Of a stretch of 64,000 nt of DNA, positions 24,545 through 37,700 are shown in pieces; position 1 is the first letter of the stretch, and the number at the start of each line of letters is the position of its first letter. The DNA is taken from NCBI GenBank assembly GCA_019914995.1, contig CM034126.1, positions 8,995,001-9,059,000 on the forward strand, in the 5' to 3' direction. This DNA comes from Acanthochlamys bracteata (lineage: Eukaryota; Streptophyta; Magnoliopsida; Pandanales; Velloziaceae). The notes beneath the pieces are model-generated. The model saw nothing but the letters and a program-made list of their open reading frames with translations, was not told where the DNA came from and did not search any database. The translations under genes and the position numbers were made by a program.

Positions 24545-24693
24545 ATGGAGAAGGAGCTGGTTGAGATTTTCCAAACAGCGAAGATAGCGGCCGACGAGGT
24601 GGCGACGGGCCGGCTGCCATTGATTGGTTTGTTAATGCGTTACGAATGTTGAAGAGGTTTCCTATCACTATGAAATTACTCGTTGATACTCAG
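24545..24693 (+). pseudogene. TFIIS N-terminal-domain-like first exon, frameshifted
   Basis: ATG at 24545 begins MEKELVEIFQTAKIAADEVA, like the start of plant transcription elongation factor TFIIS and related proteins. After about 24 codons the frame must shift near 24614-24616 to continue AIDWFVNALRMLKRFPITMK and LLVDTQ, which fits helix 2-3 of the TFIIS N-terminal (LW) domain. A GT follows CAG at 24693, a natural exon end. In the starting frame translation stops after 35 codons. I could not find the following exons (the GKRLR-type helix) in the next 3 kb. This looks like a truncated, frameshifted gene copy, or a gene whose distal exons are too diverged to see. Confidence 0.5.
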
Positions 24694-27380
24694 GTTTCTT
24701 CGTGATCTGAATTCTATCGTTGTTCTTTTTTTCCATTCTTTTTTTATCTTTTTTGCAAAATTTAATATTTTTTCTTGTGGTTTTCGCTTCTTCTAATTGC
24801 TATAGTATGGTAAAGCATAAAGTTGTAAACTTGCTATTTCTGGCAGTATAAGCTATTGAGTTGTTCTTGTTCTTCTTGTTTCTGAATTTGGTAATGGGTT
24901 AAATGTCATTAATGTTCATGTTTTCTATATCCAATGTCGTTTATGGATGCGGAAAATTTTTAGCTTTTGGCTATCGTTGAGTTTAGTTGTCTATCTAGAA
25001 ATTGTTATTAGGTGAAATTTTGACAATATAGTATAGGTGCTAAAAAGTAGATTTTGGTGTTTCTCTTATTATTTTCGAGGAACCGATGTACATGTCCTTA
25101 AACAGTGACGTGCCGTAGCTTGCAGTGGATCAGTAGAAATTCATTTGGGTGCCTTTGGGTTTAAGTATTACTTATAGGAATACTTGTAAGAATATACTTG
25201 TTGGTAAACATTACCTGAAAAGGCATGTCTACCATTTTTTTTTTTTTGTTTTTGCTTTTGAGTTGCAACACTCTGTTTTGTAGCAAATTCTAAGGTTAAG
25301 GATCTGGTGAGAAAGTGATTGAGCACTTCTGGATCACCATTAACTGTGGGGCAGTGGGAGCCTCTTTATTCTGTTTGGATTTTACCATGCATCATAACCT
25401 AGCTTAATCATGTTGAAGTTGGCTTCTTTGAGATAGCCATCACAAGTCAGCTTCTTGTATGCCCTTGGTTGAAAATTGGTATGATACATTTCCTTTTCTT
25501 GAAAGAGTTCTCTTAGGAGGTGTTTATGGTTTGCTAGTGAAGCTTGAGTATGTGTTGCTGTTTGTTCACATTTATTGCATTGCTTGTCTAAAATGACTCA
25601 TTGTATGAGAGATTCTAAGTTTAAATTGTGTTTCCATGAATCATGGTGGTGTTTATGATGCTGCTGCTGTCGATGAAGTCTTTTATATCACTTGATTAGG
25701 ACCATTTGCTTAGAAGTTGCTTTAGCTTAGCGAGTAGAGTTGCTTTAGTTTATTTGATGCAATTGCTATGGTTTAGATCTGAGTCCTTTTATGTTGTAAC
25801 CAAATAACATTAGCACCTATCTGTCTGTTATGGATGTTAATGTTGTTATGCTTTTTCAGTGAAGTAGGTATTGGGAACATATTGCTAGGTATTGGTCTAA
25901 AGCTCAATAGGTGCTAATGCTTGCTGCTTAGGTACCCTCTAGTTCTTGTAGAGTTGCTCAATAGTATGAGGATAGCTATTAGCACTCAGCTTACCTGAGC
26001 ATTAGTTTCAGAGCTAGGCAAATTAAACATGTGATGTTGTACAGGTCTAGACATTAACTTCCAAACTGTTGCTAAATATGTTTATTAATTCCCACACTTC
26101 TACAATTAACATAATATTACTAAGCAAAGAAGGTGGTGTCTGTTATGGATTGTCCACATGTGTCTGTTATGATTTATTCCCACACTTCCACAATTAACAG
26201 AGCTAATATATATTATGTATATATGCTTTCTTGGATTGCTAATAATATAAAATCCAGTCATATTTGCTTTCTGTTAGGTATTATCCACTGATGTCTACTT
26301 TTTTTCTTGCAAATTGCGCACTGCAAGAGGTTCTACAATTGGGAAAGCACCTGGAACAAACACTCTAACAACAACACAAACCTTCAGTGCGGTGATGCTA
26401 GTGGCACAATGCCAAGCATAGGAGGGCTAACTCCTGGCCTAGGAAGACCTTCAAGTACGGACACCTATGCTGCTTCTTTTCATCATACCAAATTCCTGAT
26501 GTGTATTATATTTTCATGTCTTGTGTTGAAATTCTAGTAAGTAAACTTAGTTTGTTAAGTATTATTTGTATTTAAAAGCTACCACAGTTTTGTAATGCAG
26601 GTTAATAGCTTGTGTGGTTGCTTGAAACTTGTATCAAATCTAGGGCTTGGTTAACAGCTCTATAATTCAAAATTTGACTTTTTTCATTTAAAATTTTGAG
26701 ATAGTGCTCATTATGTTGCACAAAGATATCCAAAATATTTGGATCACCATAATATTTTTAAAATTTTGTATCTGAATGATAACATCTTGATGTACAACCT
26801 GGTTTTTAGCATTGTTGCAACAACTATGATATCAGACTTTATTTGCAATGACTGATTGCTGAAAGATTTACATGCTTGATGTAAAAAATTGACAGCAATA
26901 AGGCAGGATTTTTGGAAGGCAGCAAAGCTGTAACAAAATCGAACTCTTTGACATCATGAATGCATATTGAATATAGGATAACAAAATTTTTATTAGATGA
27001 GCGAGCGTACAAGTGTCATTATGATTCCTCTTGTTTCCCCAATTCTCTGTGTACAAACTACTGCCACCGAGCTCGTTTAGCTGCAAGAGCTTCTTCATCT
27101 GACACTTGGATAGGTCACCAATATGGAATGCCACTTGAGCTTATTTCTCAGCCTTCTGCTTATACATCTCTTCCAATGATTTGCTTAACTAAAAAGCACA
27201 AACGGATATTTCAAACTTCTTAAAAAATTATTTTTACTTATTCCTCAGTTATAAAAAAACAATAATTACTTACTCTTTATTACTTTTATTGATATATTTA
27301 AATAAAATAAGATTAAATTATTATTCTTATTTTCGTCTTTATCCTAATAATTTTTTCTTATTTATTTTTCTTTATTTCTC
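24694..27380. other. T-rich non-coding stretch after the TFIIS-like exon
   Basis: Base composition is intron-like or intergenic. A short plus-strand frame at 26307-26537 and opposing frames at 26868-27223 have no recognised domain. On the minus strand near 27060-27120 one frame reads VSDEEALAAKRARWQ before a stop, which looks like a protein C-terminus but cannot be assigned. Confidence 0.35.
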
Positions 27381-27399
27381 TTGTATCCAAAGAGACCGT

Positions 27400-27549
27400 A
27401 AGAGAACATAGTTGACTGTTTCTCTGTACACCTTCACTTTCTTTACTGTCAGTCTGTGCCCTCATTCATCAAACGATTAGTACACTTCAAACATAACCAT
27501 AATTCTTAAACTTTTTATTATCATCAGAATCAATCTTAGAATTCATACA
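27400..27549 (-). repeat. Sirevirus LTR end fragment
   Basis: The stretch ending TTATCATCAGAATCAATCTT, then AGAATTCATACA at 27549, matches the 5' end of the solo LTR read on the minus strand (17085-17108: TTATTAAAATCAATCTTGG, then AGTTCCAACA). Only about 150 bp is recognisable, next to the 3' end of the WVD2-like gene. Confidence 0.5.
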
Positions 27550-27921
27550 ATGGCCTTGACTAATCCAAGTAACTTAAAGCATAAAGATCAAAAGTGGCAA
27601 GCCGGCTATTACATAAGTGCCTTACAGAATATTAGATGGATTCTCAAAAACTTTACTGATTTAGAAATAAAGAGAAACAAATTCTTCACCAGTTGTCAAT
27701 GTTCAGCCATTGGAATTGAGTGGTGTACAACATGTACAATATCACAAGCTACATGTCAGAGCAATGAATTCTTGCAAACAAGATTGGGCTCATGTATGTG
27801 ATGAACGGTTGAAAGATGAAAAAGTAAAAGCTAAAGAAAATAAATCAGGATGCCACATTGATATCAGCATTTTCTCCCTTTGGAGTCTGAGTCATAGAGC
27901 CATCCTACCAAAGATTGGGCT

Positions 27922-30900
27922 TTATTGATCCTCCTGAGCTGCAACTCTAATCTTGGCAGAACCTGGTGATTTCGTAACTTCATCCTTGTAGCTTCCCAAG
28001 CTGCAGCGATTAAGCCTACTACATAATCCATGCTTCTTTTCTGCCTCAGAAGGTGTGTCGCTGCAGCTCTTTCGGCGTCCAAAATTTGGAGACATTGCAC
28101 GTGTTGGTGGTGGCTGTACGAGACAAAAAGAAGACCAGCTTCAGATTTACAGTAAGGGTGTGTTTAACTAGGGATAAACTTGAGTTTTGGAAAGTGAATT
28201 TAAAAAATTATATTAAATTAAAAATATTTAAATAAAAAATAAATTTTTATATTAATTTTGTATTAATAGTAAGTTTTAAAGAATTTTTTTAAAAAAAATT
28301 TGATAGAAAAATTTATTTTAAATTATTTATTTATTTATATTAAAAGGGAATTTGAAAAAAGTGGAGTTTGTGGTGTAGGAAAACACGCCCTAAATTGTCA
28401 TGCCATATTGTTGACATTAAATTTTAAGCATAGGTTCAATAGTTTCATGAGTATCCTCAATGTATGGAGACTCCAAATGGGAAACCTTGGCAAAAATAAT
28501 AGCCCAATAATCTAATATATCCAAAAAGTCTGGATGTTTGAATGCTGCAAATTCTTCTTTAAAGGCTTTTCGCCAAAGAATTACCTAGTCTGGCCTTACT
28601 ATCGATGCATTGGCAATCCCATAAATAACCAAATATGACAGATGATAGTTCACCAATGTTTACTACTTACGGTAACAATGCATCAGCAGCCTAGTTTCCA
28701 TGCTATACTAGATTGTTCCAAATGAAAAATAGAATAACAAAGTAACAATCCACTTAATCTTGAGGAAGAGAGTACACTATCTATAAAACCAAGCTGATAA
28801 AAGCTCCCTAACAAAAACACATTTCTCACTAAATACAATTTCTAATTAAACATCATCAACTACATACACTACAAATCATAGCTCCAACTAATTGGACTCA
28901 TTATGAGACCCAAATTAGACCATTACCAACTGCTCCAACAGGTCCTATACCATCCACATGATTCCTATATACTTTCATTGACAAAACATGTATTCTAGTC
29001 AGTTCATGAAATGCTCCTGAAATATCGTTTTTAAATGCTACTATGAAAAGGGCACACTGACTAGAATTACAGATAATTACAATGGTTCTGAAATTGGTTG
29101 TGATTATTTCATTGAAATTCTTGAAAAACTTTAGCTTGTACGGTTGAGATTTTTTCCATACAAGTAGAATGATATTCTGGTGAAAGTCAACGAAGATTGA
29201 AATTAAAAGATACAACCAACTTGAAAAGAAGCTCATCCTAAGCCAAAACTGAGCTAGTCATTGATTCGGAATGTATGTCAAGCCCTCGAGCTTAAAACTT
29301 ACTAAAATCTGGTTGAAATTTGGCAAAACCCCCTAAACATCAGGCTATCATCATAAACCCATCCAAATAGGTAGACATACAATTGAGACCCAATGAGAAC
29401 ACCTGGAACCATAAATCTGACACTAAGGCATAAAGCATATACAAAATTAATTTAAGAGAATCTGGGCTAAAAACATATTTCTTTTGATAAAAAGTTAAAG
29501 TCAAGCAAACTTATTGAACGTTATCAGCATACATCCTTTTGTTCTTTTAGATGGCACCATGATTGGTTTAACAAAACTCACAAGTCATAGCGATTGTGAT
29601 ATTGTACTTATTGCTTGCATAAAGTGCATTTATAAATCTGACTATATTGTTCGCTCTCCACTAGTTCTCAATGTGGTCACAATTGCCCTAATTATGGTTC
29701 ACGAGGCTTGCAACTTCCAGCTTTAGTTACACAAGTTGTTTCTCAAATTTCAGTTTGTGAATTCTTAAAAAGTTGCATATTTAGATTTTCCATAGCTTGA
29801 AACCTACAGTTTCCAAATGAAGAACTCAAAATCATTTATGTCAAATTATCAAAAAGGTATGCTTGGGAGCAACAACAAATTCAGATCATACTCTGGCAAG
29901 ATTGCTTGGCAGTGCATGGATAATTAAGTTGTAAGAGGAAAATGCAATAAGGAGAAGAAAAGTATCTCACCTTTTTGAGTTCAACCTTTGCTGGAGGCCC
30001 GTCATGATAGAAGCTTGGAACGGGATTTGCTTTGAAAACCAAGGTCTTCCGCAATTGCTTAAGAGCAGCATCAGCTTCCTCCTAGAAGTGAAGTAGAAAT
30101 TAACCAGTCACTACAGTGTGTATAGGGTTCAAGGCTATAAAGATGTGCATACATGCATCCATGCTAGAGAGAGAGAAAGAGACAGATGAACAAAGCTATA
30201 AACACATACATACAAGATATAATGACTTTTAACTAGTAAAATAGAATTACCTATGGCTTCTGGCAACTGATCATTCCCTAAGTACTGGTGGAGATCATTT
30301 TAGATCGTAGAGTCCGAGTTGTCATGATGCAAGTCTTAAGCAAAGGCTTACACTATGTTATTTCTCAAAACTAGATTTGTTCCTTCATGCTTAGAGGCTA
30401 GGTGGACATGCTTTGCTTCAACAGTTAAAATCTTAACGGGTATAAAAGATGAAATCGCCCAGAGGAGGAGCATAACTAGTCGTGCTTCTCAGATCTTAGT
30501 TTTACTACCAGTTCACTATTAACTTCAAATTTGTTTAAGAGAACAATACTTCCAAATTTTGAGCCACAAAATCCAAGATTCTCTAGTAAACCATTGAACC
30601 AACACTCAACAAACTCCTGAAACTAAAATCATGATTGAACCGAAACAAAATATAGCCTCAGAGAAGGCAACTTTCTATCTCAATGTTGAAATGCGAAGCA
30701 AACAAGTCAGCTACTTGGATTAGTGGGGACCATGCATACTAGCTGTAATAGTCATGTGTTGGCGCAAAAGGAAATACATGGATGAAAAATTAAACAGGAC
30801 AAAGGCATTCAGGCTGCAAGAGAATATAAGCTACATAAGAAATGCATAAAGTAACTTTAAAAACACAAGTCATGTTCCTCTTCATGTTAATGCAGCAGTC

Positions 30901-33900
30901 CAACTAAAAGTGCACTATGTCAATGTGAAAATTCCCTAAGCAAATACTACAGCTAAAGTGGAGACTCAAACGAATAAGGCACTAAGGAATATGACCCATC
31001 CAGTCATTATTTATATTAATGATTCACAGTTGGACAAGAAAAGTGAAGATTCAAGTGAATAATGCTTGAAGCAAAATGAAAGCAAGATTTCAGGAAACCC
31101 ATTCTCCAATTTCAGGAACCTCTTCTCTGAAAATCAATTTTCAAGAAAGGGCTTTCACGCCCCAATAATTTCAGAAAGGAAAAAAAGAAAAAAAGCATTT
31201 TGGAAAGTCCAAGTTTTAGGAAGCACTTTTTATGAGAAAAGCTTCTAACAATTGCACACTAAACACCATTCAGAAAAGGGATCTTTGTTTGTGAAATATT
31301 ACCAAGTAAACGGTCAGAATCCTTCAGATCATGACCGTAGTTAGCTTTGAAAGGTTGGAAGTTAGAATGTCACAAATTTATATATTTACAACTGTAAAAC
31401 TTGTGAAAGTCATTGGTCAAATACTGTAGCAGTAACTTTAAATAATACAGAGCAAGATGTAGTGCAATATAAATATAAAAGGTAGCAAATTTGATCATGA
31501 GTGGCTTTCATATGTTCCAATATTAAATAAAGGATTCAAGAACTAAAGCTAGCCATTGTATGTAACTGATATGGTTTGAACCTAGATCATAGAGCCGATA
31601 AATAGAATGCACAAGAACATGTAAATTTTTCGTTCTTATGTTAGAGGTTCAAAACATATCTAACGCATACAAAATTTAGTCCCTATTAAACTTTTTACAG
31701 ATCACGCTGAATGATTCAAATCCTCCAATTAAAGCCAACAACAATGTAAACCAATTTCAAGTATGATTACCTTCCTGTCCACTCAAGTGAAGATTAGCCT
31801 AACTTGAAGTTGAAATTTATGCAACTTCTTGATTCTATAAAGAAGTATTCATTATGCCACCTATACTACTTGTATTGATCTCTGATTTGCTTTATGTTCA
31901 ACCATATACTACTTTTGCTGATCTACGGAACTATATGTTACTTGTATTGCACCACTGACTTTTAAACTCTGAATTATTTTTTAAAAAAAAAAGCTAAGTA
32001 CTAAAGCTTAAATAGTTCATGGTCAGATGTGCAACTCAGTAAGAATGTTGAACAATAATACGCTATATCAAATATAGAACAACAGAATACAAATTTAAAA
32101 AATGCAATTATAACGCGCACAAAAATTATTATTTCTTGTTCACTATTTATTTTACAAACCTTCTGAAGTTAGATCTATCCATCCAACCAAGCAGACATTC
32201 TTGATGCAAATTATGGGAAGAATATTCACTAGGTAATAGTTATAGACTTTAAACCAAGTCAACTATTCCCAAGAAACATTTAGGTTCTCGCTGGTAAAGA
32301 GAACACAAACTTCTCTTTCAGTTCTTTAAGATATATCTAGTTTTTGTCTTATACAAAAGGAATATCTAGTTTGCTATCTGGCTTAAAGATTTCGTCAATA
32401 TATATCTGTTTGAGCTCGTAACTCATTTGTAGCAATTAATCTCAAAAATACTAGAAAAATTGGGACAACAATCAACATAACAGGTACAACTCACCTACAG
32501 CTTCAATCCAACCATCAACAAATATAAGAACTGATGCAGCTACAGTATCTTATAATAAAAGACTTCAATGATTGTGGATGTAAGCATGATTAGATCAACA
32601 AAAGGACATAGACACTTCTGGCATATCAGTTCCAAACAATGAAATTATTCATACTTCAACATGTGCTTGAAAGTCAAAACCAGCAAAAACTAATATAACC
32701 ATCAAAACTGTGCATTTGCTTTAACACGAGAATTAAGGTTATTTATAAATTTTACAAATCTAATTCATTTGAAACAATTAAATTTCAACACAACTACGCA
32801 CGCTCTTGTGATGGTAATTCTAACAGTATCTTCCTTGCACATGTAGCACTTTACAAACACTGAAAAGATAATACTTACAAGACCATAAGCTCTATAATCA
32901 TTAAAGGAACTGAGAACATATTTAACGAAACTGGACAAAAAAAAGGACTAACACCGCACATTAACTCAAGCTACATACATTAAATAATTAAAACCTGAGA
33001 ACATATTTGTAGACATTAACTAGTGGACTCCTAAATAATAACAATACTAGGAACTGTGTGACATTCATTGCCAAAAGCTTACTTATTAATTCAACGTCTG
33101 CAGGAAAAGACGGCATGCACTCTCTATCCAAACATTGATTTTGTAACACTCAAGAGTGGGTTGACCCTAGAGGATTATTGACAGCACATAGTAATCAAAT
33201 CCCAACTCTGTACAAACATGGAGGACAATTTGAATAACATACTTAAGAGGTTTCAAATTCTATCTACACATCATTGTGCAGGTCTTCGCAACATCAATCT
33301 CGAGTGCCGTCCAAAAACCTCGTTAAAGATGACTTGAAAGCAAACTGCAAGCTAGAGATCTCTTTTCCAACTTCTTGAGCATATGGAGAGATTATTGAGA
33401 GCTCATGGTGGGTGCGGTTTGATATATTTTTGGTAGACAGAGATAGAGAAAGAGAGACAGTTTTATGGATTTAGAGAGTCATTGTACACGCTCATTGTAT
33501 CTTCTCGAGCTTTTTCTCGTGGCATTGGTGCGTTACTGAACCATAGTAAATTCTATGTCAACTTCTAACAAATTCTACAAATAGTGATGCAACTGACTAC
33601 TCCTACAAATCGGATGCTATATCTTTTCCAACAAATTCTAACAAATAAGAACTCTCGACAAATTATACGTACTAGCAGATAAGCCATATAGTATATCTAA
33701 GGCCATACTAGAGAAACCAAGCTAAACTTCTAATGCTTCAATGATATTTTGAATCTTGTTTCTCCCTGCCTCTCTATTTGATTTTTGTGGAAGAGATCTA
33801 CAATAATTCTACCATATTAAAAACCTCAAACCTATCTGGACTCTTGGATGTCTTGATTGCAAGCTCTTAATATCTTCCACTCTTATTCTCATTCATTAAT

Positions 33901-35567
33901 TGATACATTCTGAAGAAAAGAGCTCATTAATAGAGAGAATGTAAAACTCTTATGCAACTAATAATACTCTCGATGATTCTCTAAGCTGGGAATATAAAAC
34001 TGGAAATCCTTTATAACTTTAAGGTGTGTCTTCTATTTGGAAGAATCTCTATTGAATGAACGTATATGTCTAGAAGCATCTTCAGTTTATTATAAAAAAA
34101 CAATGTATAAACTTGCATTAATGGCAATTAATGCAACCGTGCACTATTGCTAAAACAAATAAAAGAGTTAAATTTTGAAATTTTGAGAAGACAAAACAAT
34201 CTGTAAATCAATATGCCCAATGTGTACCTTTAGTCTAGCCTCATTCTGGTGTCTCTCAGCCTCTAAAGCTCGGTGCTTCTCTTCTAACTTTGAGTAGAAC
34301 TATCAATAAACAATGGAAATTAGTTGTATTAAAAGAAAAGGAAACCTCAAACTGCCAGGGAGATGCACATTTGATAAATCTTACCTCCTTCCGCTTCTCA
34401 GCGCGGTCATAGCATCTGAAAGTAGGAGCAACTGGAACTGTTGTCTTGAAATTCATCTTCCTGAACGATGCTACACTTCTGCAAATAACATGGACTCTTC
34501 ACTCAAGTTCTTATAAGGAAAAACAACAAGCTCTCAGTCTAGGAGTGGAGGTCTATATGGGCATACGAGGAAGCAATTGAGCAGGCATCATCTTCTTCCA
34601 GGTGTTTTGCATTGTCAGATCGCTGAGACTTCCTAGCAGAACAAGGTGAACTTGTCTGCACTACACAAAAAAAGCACCAATCAACCCAAAACTTCTCAGA
34701 ATCCCAAAACTGTACCCTGATAAAAGTTTAATCTACAAGCCACAAGAGCCAACACCTAGAGTCACAACAAGTTCTTATGGAAATGAATCTCCAAGAACGG
34801 CTTTGGCTTGTAAGCATTTAGATTGATAACAATGGCAGATGATATTTTCTATAATTGTAGAGATATCAATGATTTGCAACAGTCAAGAATTAGCATACAT
34901 TAAGAGACATGAACAAAGAGCTTTGTTTACTGTGCAATATGAAATATAAAACTGTCAGTCAAAGAAATAGATGAAATTATAGCTAACTAGTAGTAGATTT
35001 CTCACCTAAGGAAATACCTGCTGAATCATAGCTAACCCCCTAAAAATTCAAGGAAAAGTCAATAGTTAAGCCCCTTAGCTGTTATATTTGATATTTGCCA
35101 CAGTTTTGACTACCAATGACAATTCAAAGTTTACAAGGATTGTAGGTTCAGTCAATTCCTAATTATCACAAAGGCTGATACCTCAACTTACTAAATTACT
35201 GTAAATAGGAAAACTTATGCAGATTTGGCAATTCATCATGCATTAAAGATGAAATTCTAAAAGAGCAAAAGAAAGTACTTAGGCTATTACCGGAGTCCTA
35301 CTTGGCAAGTTTTGTTGCTCCATGTCATTCCCATTCTCACCACTTCCATTGCTGGAAGCATGGGCTAAAAGGCCTGTTTCCAAAAGAAGCACGCTTCTCA
35401 ATGGCAAGAGTAAATGGTTGGGAAACAGTAAAGTTGGCCCTGACAGTTCTCACATTGGCAGAGTTTGCTGCAGATTTCATTGGAGAATCTATGACATTAT
35501 GATCAGCTGGCTCCTGCATTCCACAGTTCATGCTTCCTTTCTCTGGTGCTTGCATGTGGATTTCTCC
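27922..35567 (-). CDS. WVD2-like (TPX2-domain) microtubule-associated protein
   Basis: Six minus-strand exons join in phase: 35291-35567 (5' limit uncertain), 34567-34655, 34385-34478, 34228-34299, 29971-30081 and 27922-28113 (TAA at 27922-27924). All internal borders are GT..AG. In order they encode a lead-in ([17 protein letters not shown]), a serine-rich linker (DDACSIAS), then the TPX2 C-terminal domain: [55 protein letters not shown] and [10 protein letters not shown]. The basic tail is [20 protein letters not shown]. The family (WAVE-DAMPENED2 and WDL proteins) binds and bundles cortical microtubules and affects anisotropic growth. The [15 protein letters not shown] helix is the signature. 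First in-frame Met is at 35555. From it the protein would have about 273 residues, within the lower part of the family range, but upstream exons are likely. One base too many in the AAAA run at 35367-35370 breaks the frame inside the first listed exon. Introns are long (4.1 kb at 30082-34227). Confidence 0.88.
28114..29970. other. Last intron of the WVD2-like gene
   Basis: Bounded by a GTGAG donor at 29966-29970 (minus strand) and a TACAG acceptor at 28114-28118. It contains the Tourist-like MITE at 28156-28390. Otherwise only short, unsupported open frames (28901-29236 minus, 29514-29726 plus) are seen. Confidence 0.75.
28156..28390. mobile_element. Tourist-like MITE with TAA duplication
   Basis: A 235-bp, very AT-rich block begins GGGTGTGTTTAAC and ends AAACACGCCC, giving imperfect terminal inverted repeats GGGYGTGTTT. 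It is flanked by TAA at 28153-28155 and TAA at 28391-28393. A 3-bp TWA duplication and GGG..GTGTTT ends are the hallmarks of PIF/Harbinger-derived Tourist MITEs. It starts about 40 bp from the acceptor of the final WVD2-like exon and encodes nothing. Confidence 0.65.
30082..34227. other. 4.1-kb intron of the WVD2-like gene
   Basis: Donor GTACAC at 34222-34227 (minus strand) and acceptor CTAG at 30082-30085. No open frame, transposon terminus or RNA gene could be supported inside it. Composition is AT-rich throughout. The next introns upstream are short. Confidence 0.7.
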
Positions 35568-37171
35568 CTTGATAACAAGACAAACCTTCAATGTTTCTTG
35601 AATCAAAATTACGAAGAGAGATTGTTACTAATTTTGTCCCTACAGAGGTCAAAATAGACACTAGGGATCAGCATCTTTTCAAGACAGAAAGCAAGTGAAT
35701 GACATCAAGAATTTTCTCTTACGCTGTGTTTGGATTACGGATACACAAAGGAAAGGAAGGAGAAGGAAAAATAATTCTCCTCTTTTTGCGTGTTTGGATT
35801 ACAGGTTACTGGTAGGAAGGAAAGAGAATGGGGGAGAGAAAGGAAGAAAATACACAGCGTTTCGTTTTTTTTTTTCCTCATTCTGCCCTAGCTTTCGTTC
35901 TCTCATTTTCTTCAACGCCGCCGCTCGCGTATAGCTTCCGGCCACCACGATCTCTCTCCAGTGCCACCGAATCGGCTTCCAGTTTCGATAGCAGCAATCG
36001 ATCAATATCTCTTTCACTTTTTCGGTAAAGCAGGTGAGTTTCTTTGATATGTGTTCGGTTCCAAATTTGTAGATTTCATTATTTCTTGTTTTTTAAAGAA
36101 TTTTTTGGTCGTATGTTTTTGTAGTTTGTTCTGCTTTTATTTTTCTAAGATTGTTGTTCCGATCTTGTAGTTGATTTGTTCTTTTCTGTTTTTTCATTTC
36201 TTGTAATTTTTCTTCTTGTTTGTTTCATGATTTTTCTGCATTTGTTTGGTTTTTCTGTTTTGTTAAAATTTTTTAGAAGTTTGAATCTGCGCTAATTCTT
36301 ATTTCTTGCAGTTCCTTTGTCTATTTCTCTATTTTATTTTTGTTATTTTTCTTATCTTCTTCCATGTAGACATACTTCCATGAAGTGCACGGGTTTGGTT
36401 GCATGTTAGCCAATTAGTTTCAGATTTGGATATAACTGAAAACTACATATTCCAAAAGTATGAATCTTGAGTGTAGGGGAAGCAACAGGGGTTATATTTT
36501 CTTGCTGTTTAGTATGATCAAATCAGATGTGGTAATGTTTATATGCATTAGTTGATTTTTGTCTGTGTGATGGATGTCTATGAGAGGTTTTTTTTACGTG
36601 GTTATCTTATCTATATAAGGAAATGCATAATTTGTGATTGATTTTCTGGGAGCTGATTAGTCATTAGTGAAGCTTCAGGATAGCATTATAATAAGTTGAA
36701 GAATACAATATGGAAATTCATCAATGACAGTAGGTATTGGTTTTGATTATCCTGGTGATGACGTGTCCTGTTATATCATTCATTCATTCCATTCTTGTAG
36801 TAGGATCCAGCTCCTCTGCAATTTCTAGCATAGCCCATTCATCAGCGTGCATGCTGTAGTATATGTTATATGCATATCTATATACAGTGTGCATGCTGTA
36901 GTATATATTATATTTATATCTATATATGGGATATTTTGATTCATTCATTAGTGTGTAATATGTAGTTCAAGAATACTTCGCATGATTGGCAAGCACATTT
37001 GATCTTATGATGTTATTCGATAGCAAGTATATGATGAAGTGCATTCTTTTCTTCTTCTTATATTCTTTTTCTGTTTTTCTTTGTTTTTTTTTTTTTTTGG
37101 CGGGTGGTGGTGGGGGGAGAAAAAATGATAGGTATTCTCATTGGGTGTTGCTGATAGGTATTCTCATTCAA

Positions 37172-37700
37172 CAATCATGCTTTACTTTCTTCATGTAGGA
37201 ACCTATCTGCCCCCCTCCCCCCTCCTTTCTACTGTAGGAAAGCCCCCCACCCCACCCCCCCCTCCTCTTACATATTCCTTAAAATGGTTTTTTAGATTGG
37301 CTAGTTGTTACTGTTAGTGCAGGATTGATTTGATTTTGTATTTGTTCTTTGTTTTCATCTCTTCTTTTGAGAATACTCTTTTTAGATGCTTTGAAATATG
37401 CTTCTATGTGATATGAAGCACTAGTTAAAAAAATAAATATCTGCAGCTACTAAGAATTAGTATACAAATATTGTAATACAATCATGCTTTACTTTCTTCA
37501 TGTAGGAACCTGTCTTCCCCCTCTTTGTAGGAATCTCTCTCTGCTGTAGGAAAGCCTCCACCACCCCACCCCACCCCCCTCCTTTCTGCTGTAGGAAAGT
37601 CCCCCTTCCTTCCTTGTGAGGGAAACCGACACCCCACTTCTGCCAGGAGGAAAACCACCCCCTCCCCTTCCCTCTGCTGTCAGGAAACCCCCTCCCCCAC
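37172..37700. repeat. Duplicated C-rich block inside the Harbinger element
   Basis: CAATCATGCTTTACTTTCTT, followed by CATGTAGGAACCT, occurs at 37172 and again at 37479. Each copy leads into a cytosine-rich run (37208-37262 and 37560-37700) with scattered GTAGGAAA phrases. It is a diverged direct duplication containing simple sequence and is non-coding. Confidence 0.7.

Noticed and set aside
26868..27223. Opposed 88- and 87-codon frames, with a C-terminus-like phrase VSDEEALAAKRARWQ in a third frame
   Set aside because: No frame is long or familiar enough; kept only as a note in the gap description.
27864..28100. 78-codon minus-strand frame over the last WVD2-like exon
   Set aside because: A shadow frame: the phase fixed by the splice sites encodes the [13 protein letters not shown] tail and its own stop.
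34999..35062. Possible 22-nt microexon (GGGGTTAGC...TCAGCAG) in the WVD2-like gene
   Set aside because: Including it would put the following exon out of frame, whereas direct joining of the neighbours is in phase.
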